From Seriola aureovittata (Eukaryota > Chordata > Actinopteri > Carangiformes > Carangidae), in assembly GCF_021018895.1 (NCBI RefSeq), contig NC_079366.1, positions 28,234,770 through 28,298,769 of the forward strand: a stretch of DNA of 64,000 nt. Reading direction: 5' to 3'. Below the pieces are notes generated by a model. It worked only from the letters and a program-made list of their open reading frames with translations. It had not been told where the DNA came from and searched no databases. The translations under genes were made by a program, and so were the position numbers. Shown in pieces: positions 48,635 to 59,838 of this stretch. The first letter of the stretch is position 1. Each line of letters starts with the position of its first letter.

Positions 48635-49140
48635 TAAAGGTCCCATATTGTAAAAAGTTAGATTTCCATGTCTTCTTTGATTATAAAGCAGGTCTAGGTT
48701 CTATAATACTGTAAAAGTGTTAAAGCGCTCCGTCCACAGAGAAATGCACACAGCCTGTATTCAGAAACTGAGCCTTAAAATGAGCCGTCAGGACTTCTGG
48801 AACTTTGTGATGTCACAACATAACAGCTGCCACCCTCAGCCCACCTGGACCCACCATCCAAACTTTGCAGGATTTGGTTTCTCTGAGTGTTTTTACCTGA
48901 AATCTGCTATATTCTATCTGATCACTCAGAAAACAGTCAGCCAATCAGGAGAGACTCGGAGCCTCCTCTCTTCTGATTGGCTCACCGACCTGTTGTTACT
49001 AGAGCTCAAGAGAGAAGCCTGAGAGAGGAGATGTGAAACTACATGGAGCTGGTTTTTGGTTCTTAAAACTACAAATATATCTTCTACATACTGTATTATA
49101 TCTATACATCTCATATTTATATATAATGATGGGGCTTTTA
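48635..49140 (+). mobile_element. Family A MITE, copy 5 (plus)
   Basis: Starts TAAAGGTCCCATATTGTA. Collinear with copy 4 and has an intact central inverted repeat (AGCCAATCAGGAGAGACTC / CTCCTCTCTTCTGATTGGCT). The right end is decayed to GATGGGGCTTTTA. The frames at 48717-49213 on both strands are read from this element. Confidence 0.85.
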
Positions 49141-49435
49141 AAGGACTAGTTTGACATTTTGGGAAATATTCATTCACTCTCTGCAGGGAATTACCTGTTG
49201 TAATGCTGCACAAACGTACTCGGGGATGGATTGACTGGTAAGCTGTGATGCAACCTGTTAATTAAAGAGCCTGGCTACCTTGTTCACTCGGCCTCCAGTC
49301 TCTATGCTAAGCTAGACTAATTGCCTCCCATCTGCAGTTCCATACTTAACATATATTTACTGCTTATATCAGGGTGGTATTGATCTTTTCTTCTAACTCT
49401 CGGCAAGAAAGCAAATGAGCAAATTAGTAACTATT
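49139..49435. repeat. Family C repeat, rearranged copy
   Basis: A plus-oriented terminal segment, AAAGGACTAGTTTGACATTT then TGGGAAAT, is followed by minus-oriented sequence whose reverse complement reads GCTTTCTTGCCGAGAGTTAG, GATCAATACCACCCTGATAT and CTAGCTTAGCATAGAGACTG. The mixed orientation suggests an inversion or two abutting copies. It starts where family A copy 5 ends. Confidence 0.5.
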
Positions 49436-50044
49436 CCATTAACATGCTGCTGTTAGCATTATCATTTAGCATGGCATGTTCAGTGTCCCCAATTCAGTTA
49501 GATGACAACTCCATTACTGGGATGGGAAAAGGGTCATTTGTCAGTCTCTCCCTATTCCACAGAACTAGATAATATATTCCTGCTCTTTTGTTTTCTACAA
49601 TTTTAGTAGTTTCAGTTGATAATTTTTAAATATCAAATGGCTGGCATCTGTAGGTCCACTGTTGCCAACTTCTTTTTGAAGATATATCATATTTGTTGGT
49701 ATTATTTATAATAAAACACCATCTTAAGCATCATCTTAAAGCACAAGTGAAGCTGAAAGACTTAATCTTACACTGATAAATGCTGAGGTTTATCTGACAA
49801 TGTGGTGCCTGTTAAACCTGATCAGAAATGTTCCAAAATGGCCACCATACAAAGACAGAATCTCTTCACTTGTTTGCATTATAGCTTCATGGCACTGCTA
49901 GCATAGCTATACACATCGTTTTAGTGTTACTGCTCATAATGTGTGTGAAATTAATCCCATCAAATCCCAATATCAAAAAACCTTTCATTTCATAACACTA
50001 ATCTGTATAAAACCTTTTTTCCTTTTTTCTCTTTCTTTCCATCT
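49436..50044. other. No gene seen
   Basis: Unique AT-rich sequence. Confidence 0.45.
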
Positions 50045-50640
50045 AGTGATGTTGCCATATATGTTAACTATGACAGAATATGTTATTATCACATTTATAG
50101 ATCCTCTGGAGGTATGAAGATTATAACATATATGAAATACCCATAGTAAAATTTGTAGATATATTAAAAATATCTATATGATGAATTTTTATATGGTATA
50201 ACATGTTGCAACCATATTTGTTAACAATATGTTTCATTCATACATGCAAGTTTATTAAAACATACATATTAAAAAATCTATATGCTTATATATGTTTATC
50301 TTATTCATTTCTCATTATTTTTTAAACATTTATAAACATTCTGGTGATATGGTCTCAGAGTTTTGGAACCGACTGTATTTAATATCAACATATATTGTCT
50401 GCCTTTGGGTATGATGCATATTTATGTAACCTATGTCTGCAATATAAAGTATACATACATAAACAAACATATTTGTATGGGCTAGACATAATTAATTATA
50501 TGAAATTGTTGCAATTTCTAATAGTTTTCATATATGATTTTTACATATATGTTTTTATTTTGTATGTACATATTTTTCATACATGGACATTCAATGTATG
50601 TACATATATCACATTTGGGAATGGGCTGAAATTGATGTGA
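50045..50640. repeat. AT-rich block with recurrent ATATATG/CATATAT words
   Basis: Words such as CCATATATG, ACATATATG, ATATATGTTT and TACATATATC recur about a dozen times in both orientations. The block is strongly AT-rich with little simple tandem periodicity. It looks like an interspersed element with many short palindromes. A Tc1-like 3' end sits in the middle. No termini found. Confidence 0.45.
50290..50375. mobile_element. Terminal fragment of a Tc1-like element
   Basis: TGGTGATATGGTCTCAGAG then TTTTGGAACCGACTGTA is, in reverse complement, TACAGTCGGTTCCAAAACTC then TGAGACC, close to Tc1-like terminal inverted repeats. TA at 50376-50377 could be the target. The opposite end was not found. 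Confidence 0.45.
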
Positions 50641-50833
50641 AGACTTATCTGCTGTGAGCCTGTCTGTCATATAATCCCAGTTTGGTTACACTGGCAGCAC
50701 TGACACAGAATCACAGTCAGGCAGAGGTTGTTATAGACAGGCTGTAGTTGGGAGTTCATGGAAAGATGGTTGCTGCACTCTGCACTGTCAGTTACTTGCT
50801 CTCTCTTCAGCCAGAACCTTTGCTTGGCAGCGT

Positions 50834-50882
<49 letters not shown>

Positions 50883-51115
50883 TTCTCCTTTGGGCCAATC
50901 TTATATTTGCCGATTTTTTTCTGTCTCTGCCACCATCCATCAGCTTCTCCTCCCATCAGCCGACTGGGGCCACCATTTTGATTTAAGGAAGAGGCCCCAG
51001 AAATAAGAGTCGCCCTCTCCTCTCGGAGTGGGCTGCAAATCAGCCCGATAAGGCCTTAGCTTAGTATTAATGGTGCAGAAAATTAAATTAAGGCCAAAGT
51101 TGGGAAAGAAAAATG
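50641..51115. other. No gene seen
   Basis: Unique apart from the GT array; the frames crossing it are repeat readings. Confidence 0.5.
50836..50880. repeat. (GT)n microsatellite
   Basis: Uninterrupted GT array of 45 bp. Confidence 0.95.
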
Positions 51116-51119
51116 TCTA

Positions 51120-51420
51120 AGTGGAGAGCGGGAGGAGCACAGGGAGGAGAGGGGGGTAATATGAGGGAGGGAGGGAGGGGTGTAGGAGGGAGTGTAAGAT
51201 AGGAGAGCGAGGAAAGAAGTGTAGTGGAAAGATGCAGCGAAGTGATAGTTATGAGAAGATGAGGAGGAGGAGGATGCTTATAGTTAAAGTAGAAGAGAAT
51301 GAAGAGGGAGGAGGACGAGGAGGAGGAGGAGGAGGAGAAGGGAGGAAGGGGGGGCGTAGAGTGGAGGTAGATAGAGGTGTGTAGGAATGGGGCAGCGAGT
51401 GGGAGCAGCAGGGTGGAATG
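51120..51420. repeat. Polypurine tract of about 300 bp with GGA/GAGG repeats
   Basis: The plus strand is overwhelmingly A and G. It has GGGAGGGAGGG at about 51163-51179 and a GGAGGA array at 51262-51340. Confidence 0.85.
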
Positions 51421-51555
51421 CTGGGAGGCAATTTCAGGAGGAAGATGGTAATTGTCCAGCTAGCCTCGATAAAGACGCCTTTAAAAAACTATTTCATTTT
51501 CCCTCCACAAACTCATACTGTTAATGGGATTTCTGCTCTCTGCCCCCGCTGTCAT

Positions 51556-51557
<2 letters not shown>

Positions 51558-51614
<57 letters not shown>
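51558..51614. repeat. (CA)n microsatellite
   Basis: Uninterrupted CA array of 57 bp. The 178-codon frame at 51418-51954 is open because the array has no stops. Confidence 0.96.
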
Positions 51615-51616
<2 letters not shown>

Positions 51617-52010
51617 CTTATTCAGATAGCCGCAAAGCACAGACACAGTCGGTGAGTTTTCTTTCCCACACAAACACACACACACAAATGCATAAAAACA
51701 AGAAGGGAAATGGGGAAATGGGGACATGGTGTGCAAAATTTTCATCTTACCCCAACGTCTTGCCAGCATTATTCTTTACTTTCATGCCAATAAATCATGT
51801 CAAAGTGAACCGAACTGAAATAGACTCAGAGATTATAAGGTGTTACATCCTGTTATTTTGCTCGCAGCTTTTTAAATTACACAGTGTCCTCCCAAAAAGC
51901 CTCAGTGCTGCTACTCAAACCATGGAATCAGACATTTATCAGCTCCATGGATAACAGAGTAAACACTTTAACACTGCAGATGCTCTGAGAAAGACAGGTG
52001 CGTGCATCTA

Positions 52011-52013
<3 letters not shown>

Positions 52014-52062
<49 letters not shown>
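52014..52062. repeat. (GT)n microsatellite
   Basis: Uninterrupted GT array of 49 bp, complementary to the CA array 400 bp upstream. Confidence 0.96.
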
Positions 52063-52065
<3 letters not shown>

Positions 52066-52218
52066 GAGAAAGTGAAGAAGAAGAGAATCGACATGTTGAA
52101 CATACAAAGACAAATTACAAATAAAGTCATGTAGGCGTCTGAGGGGTGTGCTTGCATCAGTTTTGCAGATTAGCCAATCTATAAGGACCCGAACTCATGC
52201 ATGCTGATGATGCTAGAA

Positions 52219-52261
52219 TGTGTGTGTGTGTGTGTGTGTGTCTATCTGAAGCCAAATGTGC

Positions 52262-52305
<44 letters not shown>
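52219..52305. repeat. Two (GT)n arrays
   Basis: GT arrays at 52219-52241 and 52264-52305 are separated by 22 bp of unique sequence. Confidence 0.95.
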
Positions 52306-52306
<1 letters not shown>

Positions 52307-52769
52307 GGTGTGAAATCGAGATTTTCATTTCAAGGCAAAGTAAGTAAGAAATCTCCCGACCCGTTGCACGAAATGACTAATCTATCCAGCTTTGATGGGC
52401 TTTTTGATCGATATCGGTGACTCAGCAGTTGCGACGGGTGATTTCTGTATTGTCATGAAAAAGAAAACATTCCCCTTCCCATGAAAATCGCAAACACTCC
52501 ATATCTCATTCTTCACACCTGGTTTCCGCTGCTTCACAGTGGAAGGAAGTGCAAGCGCGTAAAGCCTGAAAGGTTTTCGGAGGCCCAGTGCTCAAAGCAG
52601 AAAATCAAAGAAATGAATCAGTTTTCAGAGCGGTGTTGTTGTATAAAACCCGAGATCTCAGGTCCATTTTATCATTACAGGTATAGAAAAGAGTGCTTCA
52701 CGGCTTCCTCACATCACATTTAGATGGCTGCAGTTCATTCTATACCAGTGTGAGTCATCTTAAAATGAT
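52306..52769. other. No gene seen
   Basis: Unique sequence; the 80-codon frame at 52481-52723 has no recognisable domain. Confidence 0.45.
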
Positions 52770-53095
52770 CTTTGTTCAAGATACAGCAGCCAGACTTTCA
52801 ACTTAAGACCCACAGTCGGCTTTTATTATTCCTGTTTTAGCCTTGTAACAGTGGCTCTAGGTATATTTCCGAATTGATTTTAAGATTGCTTTTTTTTTTA
52901 AATTACCTACAAGGATTCACGTGGCGATTTCTGAAAAATCACCATGCTGTACCTCAAAGTGACAGAGAGGTCAACAAAGTTAAGAAAAAGTCTGACGGGC
53001 AAAGAGATTTTGTATCTGTGGCTCCTTAATTCTAAACAAGACTCGGTCAAACCCTAGTTCATGTCTGGAAATCCTGATTTTACAACTCTGAAGTC
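52770..53095 (+). mobile_element. Non-LTR retrotransposon ORF2 scrap
   Basis: GTTCAAGATACAGCAGCCAG encodes VQDTAARLS. FRIDFKI follows about 30 codons later, and QRDFVSVAP further on. These are successive conserved patches of the region after the reverse transcriptase in CR1/L2/Rex-like LINEs, also seen at 20030-20556. Stops, frameshifts and a T run (52890-52899) interrupt it. Confidence 0.65.
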
Positions 53096-55656
53096 GTCTG
53101 ACAAAATCACCAAACACATAAGTTAAAGACGAAGACTGTGGTGTGATTTCAGCTTTATTTATGTATAAAATGATCTCTCAGAGAGAAACTTAGAAGAGAC
53201 AGAATATCTTTCCTAATTTGTGTCTCACACAGCTCACAGCCTCCGCCTGGGATCCACAATAGTTTAGTCTTCATTTACCCCAACTACAGAACGTGACAGA
53301 CTTTACTTAGAGGAAAGTCTTTATATCTAAGTCCCTGTATTTGATACAGGGTTGAAACAATAGAACAACATACAAACTCAACACTTCCTGTAATCATTTC
53401 AAAATAAAAGCCCTAGCATTTCCGAAGGCAGAAACCCTTCATTCCTCTAAATCTAGCAGCAATGGCTAAGTTGGCAAAAGGCAGCCCTGAATCCAGAAAT
53501 GATGTCAAATCACGCTCTCTGCCTTTCATTATCCTAAGCTCTGTTTTATTAGCTTGTTTTCTGGCTATTATTGTTTTTTTCACTACTTTGTGAACATCAC
53601 TTTGCAACATTTTGTTGAATTGTATTGTCTCAGTAAGATCAATATAGTTGTTGTATATGTTGTTGTTTTTTTTGTGGGCTCAGTTAATCACGATTTATAT
53701 TTTGTAATCAAACCCCTACAACTCTAATACTACATGCAGTTTAATGATCTCGACAAATTTCCAGCGTCGCCTCAAGCAATTTGAACCTGAGAAGAAATTT
53801 AGTCCATAATAACTCAAAACACCTGCGTGGGTGTCGGGGGCCCCTGGAGCAGTAACAATCACTTTCATGGTGGGAAACACACAAAATGCCAAAGTGGTAT
53901 TCTCTCTGCAGATCAGCCAAGGACAGAAATCAACCAACCATCATGTGTTTACTGTTTAAAATGTCACTACCTGCTGCTGTGCATATGCATACACACAAAC
54001 CCGCACATATACAGGCCACACGGGGGGGGGTAGAAACATGATGAGTACTTGTATAATTCAATATAAGCCAGTATAGCAGCCCTGCAGAACTTTACCTTTG
54101 TGAAGTTTACAGCTTTCTGACTAATTCAGGGAACTTTTTATTAACGTCTGTAATCATTGTATAAGCTGTTATTTGTGGTGCTGTTTTGTATTGTGTTCAA
54201 TTTGTTTTGTCCTCCCTCCATGTTCATTCAAATTGAACAAACTGAATGAACAACTTTCTGCTACTGCTTATGTTGCAAAGATGCAACAATCACAGCTTTC
54301 TCCCAGTTTTATAGCAAAATGTGAATGTGAAGGCCATTGTGACTGTAATTCACCGTGAGACTGAACCACTTACTTGCTGCTTGTAGCTTTTTTACAGCCT
54401 GGTAGTTGTCACGTGGAGAGAGAAATTGTTATCCTTCTACCCAGTCTTTGGACAAAAGATGGTTCAGTGCAGTTCCTCAGTTGTGTTGGGTCCACTGTGT
54501 GGGCAGAGGAAGGGGGACCCGTGGCATAAACAATGAAAGCTAATTGAAAGCACGGTGAAAGTGCTGTTCACGGCCATAAAAGTGCCGCTCCGGTGCCAAA
54601 TCTGCAACGGAAAAACAAAAATGATGATAGATATTTCTGTAGCCGTGCAAGAAAAGCTCCCACTGCTTATCCTCCTGGACTGAATCGAAATGAAATGCAA
54701 ATCCCTTATTTTGTCAGGGCTACAGTTTTCCTGTGTGGGGTTTAAGTATTATGCTATAACACTCTGACACAGTAGAATGGCAGCCACTGTAGCCCCTCTC
54801 CCCACCCCACCCCTACCACCTGCCCTGCATCCACCCTGCAATATAACTGCAGACAAGTAGAAATACACTGCACAGCTATAATTTCCCCTGTCAAACCATC
54901 CAGACAGATAATTCCTAGTAATTTGTAGCTCTCAAAACAGCTTTTGTTAATCATATTACTACCCAGCTGCAGTGTTTAATTGTTGCAGAAAGGAGTTTGC
55001 TAAACCCTCTCTAAACACACCAAAGAGGATTTATTCTTAATCTTTTACACCAGTTACTTTTATGATCTGTACCCTAAAGCAGGAATTTAGAGGTGCAACC
55101 AAGTAATTAAAGGATGAATCTATCAATATTTTTCCAATTAACTGAAATAATCTTTCCATCAGTGAAATGGTAAAAATTTGTGAAAAATGGCAGCCGGCCA
55201 TGCATAGATATTCATCCCAAAGATATTAAATTTACAACTATATGAAAGACAGAACAGCATCAAATAAATGTGGAGGAATGTGATTGCTAAGCATTTTTTT
55301 TTTGGTTAAGTTAATTAAACAATAAATCAATTTGAAAAAATTCTTTTAATTAAAATACTTTTAGCTTTGCAGGAGGGACCCTCTAGCAGGCTCTTGGGTA
55401 AAGGTTGTGGGCCCCCGTTGACCCCTCATTCCTTCCACTTGCCCCTGAGTAGCCATCAGGTGCAGCAGACACTAGAGACTGTCATTATAGTACTTTGCTC
55501 AAACCAGTACTCCTGTACTGGATAATACTGCGAACCAGGTTTGTTTTTCAAAAGAAATATCGGATATCATCTATAAGTCAGGGCCTGAAGATTTAGCAAA
55601 AATGCAGGAGCCAACCTTACCATTTTAGTTGATATTCTCCATTAGCTTTGTATATC
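53096..55656. other. No gene seen
   Basis: Unique AT-rich sequence. Small features are a G run at 54022-54030 and an A/T-rich stretch at 55290-55350. Confidence 0.45.
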
Positions 55657-55840
55657 TGGGCGACCCGATGGCCAAGTGTTTAGGGTGCAGACCATATGAT
55701 AATAATGAGCTCTGAGCAGCAGGTCCCCAATTCAACTCTTGGCCAGCCAGAACTTTTACTGTATGTCTCTCCCCCAACTCTCTCTCCCATATTTCCTGTC
55801 TCTCTCCACTTTTCCTGTCAAATAAAGTCTTTTACAAAAG
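55657..55840 (+). repeat. tRNA-derived SINE, plus strand, degraded head
   Basis: The head GGGCGACCCGATGGCCAAGT carries a weak A box, and CCAATTCAACTCTTG is a decayed B box. The body TTTACTGTATGTCTCTCCCC, TTTCCTGTCTCTCTCCACTT and the tail TCAAATAAAGTC match the SINE at 42681-42859. No convincing duplication found. Confidence 0.75.
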
Positions 55841-55877
55841 AAGGTCTGTATGTGCACAGCTTTATAAATGAAATTTG

Positions 55878-55965
55878 ATGGACATGAGTTACCACGCATT
55901 GAACCTGGGGCCTTTTTGGTCTCAAGTGGTTTCCAACTTTGCCCACTTAGCAATCCAACCTTGAA
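55878..55965 (-). repeat. tRNA-like SINE head, minus strand
   Basis: On the minus strand, TTGCTAAGTGGG (A-box-like) is followed about 48 bases later by GGTTCAATGCG (B-box-like). It lies tail-to-tail with the SINE ending at 55840. No body was recognised. Confidence 0.35.
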
Positions 55966-57010
55966 AAGAGGAATGGGTACAGGTGCTTGTGACTCTATCT
56001 TCTGGCCGACGGTATCTTCACCCTCAAATCACTGTTCAAGAATCGACGCCCTCCTTCATTTTCTTCTTCTCAACTGTTACAGAGAAACACTCTAGAGACT
56101 AAACCCTCTGTCACGACCCTTTAAAATCGCTGCCCCCCTCCTTCCTGAGCTTCAGAGATCAGCGTGGTGCCTGATGTTGAATTACCTCTGGGAGACACAT
56201 AGGCAAACCTAATCTGAGCCACAGGATGTGAAGCGACATGTGAAAGCAACACTAAATGCACCTGTTTACCTGCTCTGCTGCAAACTGAACAGTGGAGGAT
56301 CAGGGGCTTTATTCTTAGTGTAGCTTAATGGAGAGAGTATGGCTCAGACACTGCCAGGGTGAAGAGTTCAGTTTTCCTTTGTGGCCGTCCACATTAAAAT
56401 TCCATATGCAGCTGTGAAATTGGAAGGAGCTTTGTACCAGAACGGAGACAGATGTGAAACCAAAAAACAAAAGAAAAAATACCCTCAAGCATCAGTGCTA
56501 CAGGAAATCTAAAAGAAACAAGCTACATCCCAGGCAGTAAATCACACTGATTTATGTGTATGGAACTGGATTCCCTGCCAGGTTTGTAGTTACACCACTG
56601 ACTGAGCAGTGCTATTGGTTTGTTTATGTCGAACTCTTGGTTCGTTAGCTCTGGGCTCCAACAAAGCAGGCCAGCATCAGATGCTGTCTGTCATTTTATG
56701 TTACTCATTCCTGCTCACGAGGACCGACTGTAGCTCCTTGTACTGCTACTATAACCAGCAGTGAACTATTGTCAGTGTAATCTTGTCATTTTATTGCAAG
56801 ATTGTTAGATTTAGTATTTACATGTTTAAAAAAAAACACTTTCATGCAGACATAATTGATATTGAGAAAATGAATATAAAAATGTATTACGTAAATGATA
56901 CAGTATTTAAAGTGGCTCTAATCAATATTTTTATTTTAACAATGGTCAATGGTTCAAATGACCATTTGTACTGAATAATCATCCCTCTCTACATGTCTAA
57001 AGCTCTGTTT
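55966..57010. other. No gene seen; one weak tRNA-like patch
   Basis: At about 56319-56375 (plus), TAGCTTAATGG fits an A box and GTTCAGTTTT weakly fits a B box 44 bases later. It does not fold convincingly, so I do not call a tRNA. The rest is unique. Confidence 0.4.
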
Positions 57011-57412
57011 TAAAGGTCCAGTAGTTTTCACTTCTCCTGTGTTTTATTTGAAGTGTTGAGCCATAAGAAAATACGTTTGTGGTTTTAAGAACCAAAAACC
57101 ATCTCAATGTAGTTTTACATCTCCTCTCTCCTCTTCTAGTAATAACAGCTCAGTGAGCCAATCAGAGGAGAGGAGGCTCTGACCCTCTCTTCTGATTCAA
57201 TAAAAAACATAGCAGATTTCAGGTAAATACTAATAGAAACCAAATTGTGAATGGTTGGATGGTGGGTCCAGGTGGGCGGGGCTTGGGGTGTGGATGAGAG
57301 CGGCGACTGCTTTGTTGTGACATCACAAAGTTACAAAAGTCCTGACGGACTAGACCTGCTTTATAATCAAACAACACATGGACATCTCACTTTATACAAT
57401 ATGGGACCTTTA
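57011..57412 (-). mobile_element. Family A MITE, copy 6 (minus)
   Basis: Ends are TAAAGGTCCAGTAG and ATATGGGACCTTTA. Collinear with copy 4. Both arms of the central inverted repeat remain (GCCAATCAGAGGAGAGGAGG and CTCTCTTCTGATT), but the second arm is cut short and about 20 bp after it are missing. A second deletion removes about 90 bp after GTCCTGACGG. Confidence 0.85.
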
Positions 57413-58573
57413 ATATCTTTCAGCTCATTGTTTTGGTTAAGTCTCAAAGAGCCTCATTTCTAACAGCAGGTAACTGTCCTCAAAAAAAAAACATATTGTA
57501 CAAACACAGTAATGGAAATTTAGCAGCTAAAGAACCAGGAAACGCTGAAGTGACATGAAAATAAATTAGGTTTAAGATTTCCTTTCGTTTGATCAACATG
57601 ATCAATAACAAAGAGCCACTTCTTAAGTGGGGACAGCAAGTTTCCTCTAATCAGAATCTTTTAATCTTGAGTATGTAATCACAAACGTTTCTAATGATAT
57701 ATATCCAGTTTAATGTATCTCCACTGGGATTTGAATTAAGCCTCACAGTCCTGAGAAAACCAGATCCCAGTATTTTTCTATGAATACCTCAGTACTGATA
57801 ATGTATAATAAGGTAGCTATCTTGAAAATTTTGAGAAATAATTATGTAGATATCATGACCAAGCAGTCACAGGCATGAACTGTTCATTTACTCTGTTAGG
57901 AAAGTCAAATAAGTTCAGGAAAATGTCTCACTCTCCTGCTTTGCAATCCCCCGAATCCCTCAGCGCCCTTCCTTCAGAGGCCTGTGTGATCCAGAGCCAA
58001 ACAGGGGACTGGCAGTCAGACTCAACCCCAGGGGAAGTCTTCACACTCAGGCAGAACTTGGCTGGGTCAACGCTCCCTCCCTCCCTCCCTCCCTCCCTCC
58101 CTCCCCGTTACCTCCACTCCTATTCCTGCGAGGTCTCTGGGAGGAACGTCGCAGCCTCTAATGGGCACAGATGGCACGGTGTCACGAGCCATGTAATGTG
58201 TGAATATCTGGTTCCACTGTTACATTTCTTCAAAGGGCAAAACGTCAGCGCCACAGTGCACCGTCGCATGACAGCAAAAATGCTAATGTGCACATGAAAC
58301 ACCCAAACGTACTCCTGGACACGCTTCTATAAGTAGACCCTGAAAACTGGATTATTGTATTCACATGATGCACATTGGCGACCCAACAAACAGAAATATT
58401 TCACCATCGCACTTGGCACAAAAGGCTAATGACACATTGGAAAAGGGCTGAAGAAAAAGCCAGAGGAGAGTGGTAACTGAGTAGTAAGTGATGGCCGCCA
58501 GTCTCACAGTAGGTTTCTGTTCTAATGGTGTCTACACCTCATGACTGGCAAAAAAAAAAAAGATCATGTATCT
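57413..58573. other. No gene seen
   Basis: Unique sequence. The 140-codon frame at 57875-58297 is open partly because it crosses the CTCC array. Confidence 0.45.
58071..58105. repeat. (CCCT)n microsatellite
   Basis: About eight CTCC units. Confidence 0.95.
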
Positions 58574-58797
58574 CTGGACGAAGAGCGGGTCGTCCACTAA
58601 TCAGAAGGTCTACAGTACAATCCCCAGTTACTTCAGTCTGCATTGTTGAAGCGTTTTGCGCAAGATACTGCTCCTGATGGCTGTTCCATCGGTGTATGAA
58701 TGTGTGTGTGAATGGGTGAATGTGGCATATATTGTAAAGCGCTTTGACTGGCTCGATAAGACTAGAAAATGGCTTTATAAGTGCAGTCCATTTACCA
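58574..58797 (+). repeat. tRNA-derived SINE, plus strand
   Basis: The tRNA head is partly lost (GAAGAGCGGGTCGTCCACTA, then a decayed B box ACAGTACAATCCCC). The body and tail are well kept: CTGATGGCTGTTCCATCGG, GTGAATGGGTGAATGTGG, ATTGTAAAGCGCTTTGACTG and an end in GCAGTCCATTTACCAT. Related to 5070-5255. The minus-strand frame at 58539-58874 is read from it. Confidence 0.8.
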
Positions 58798-59382
58798 TGT
58801 ACAGGTTTCTCTCTGCCATAATTTGTTGACACTTGGGTTTTAAATTCACCCAACAAGCCTATCACAAGCACCAACGTATCTTAACCATTTCTACAGTCCT
58901 GAGTTTGTTGACAAATGTGCTTGTTTTGCAAGCCATATGCAATTTCTAAGGATAAGCCAATGATTCATAATGAAAGTAAAAGGTTCAAGCTGGTTCATGT
59001 TTTTAATTAATGTTTCTATCTGCTTCAGAGGCTGAGTAATAAAGATTTGAGTGAACGTCAAGTTTTTCAGAAAACCCTCAGGTTTTAGGAGGTTGTTTTC
59101 AAACAGTGTTGAGGTTTTACAGCGTTTTTTTAGTGAGTGCTTCAGGTCTTAAGGGGTTAACCTAAGGATCATTACTACACAAGTAAAAAAAAAGCTGAAC
59201 AAAATAGTGAGTCATGATAATATACTTAGAAATATAAACATGAAAAAATGTGAAAACGTGATTCACATGCTAATATGTAGAAACAGCTGTGAATGAACAG
59301 CGCTGGGTTTGTGTATGTTCACCTGTCGGTTTGTTAGTTGCGCATTCAAGTGAGATCGGCAAGGGAGTATCAGTATAAGATG

Positions 59383-59385
<3 letters not shown>
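58798..59385. other. No gene seen
   Basis: Unique AT-rich sequence. Confidence 0.45.

Positions 59386-59435
<50 letters not shown>
59386..59435. repeat. (GT)n microsatellite
   Basis: Uninterrupted GT array of 50 bp. Confidence 0.96.
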
Positions 59436-59440
<5 letters not shown>

Positions 59441-59553
59441 CATGAACCTTTGTGTCACTCTACATCTACCTGCCTGCCAGATGCTTGCTAACAAGGACCT
59501 AGCTTCTCGCAGGCTAATGCTCCGCCTGCCCATCACACACAAGCCCACACATG

Positions 59554-59584
59554 CCCCCCCCCCCCCACACACACACACACACAC

Positions 59585-59616
<32 letters not shown>
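59554..59616. repeat. C13 run and (CA)n microsatellite
   Basis: Thirteen C residues at 59554-59566 are followed by a CA array with one G interruption at 59589. Confidence 0.95.
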
Positions 59617-59617
<1 letters not shown>

Positions 59618-59774
59618 GCATACCAACTAGGCAACGGCTGGGCTGCTTCCACAGACCGGTGCAGGACTGACTAATCAGTGTGACTCACACATCTCTGTGT
59701 GCCCAAGACCTGGCCTCATGCTTAATGCAAGATGTCAGGAAGTATACACACACTCTGACACACACACTCTCGCA

Positions 59775-59775
<1 letters not shown>

Positions 59776-59835
<60 letters not shown>
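59776..59835. repeat. (CA)n microsatellite
   Basis: Uninterrupted CA array of 60 bp. Confidence 0.96.

Positions 59836-59838
<3 letters not shown>

Noticed and set aside
51418..51954. 178-codon frame, longest in the window
   Set aside because: About 35 residues are the CA array and the rest has no domain; it is open because CA repeats have no stops.
56314..56385. tRNA-like sequence
   Set aside because: The A box fits but the B box is poor, and no acceptor stem pairs.
57875..58297. 140-codon frame
   Set aside because: Contains the CTCC tetranucleotide array, and its flanks match no protein I know.
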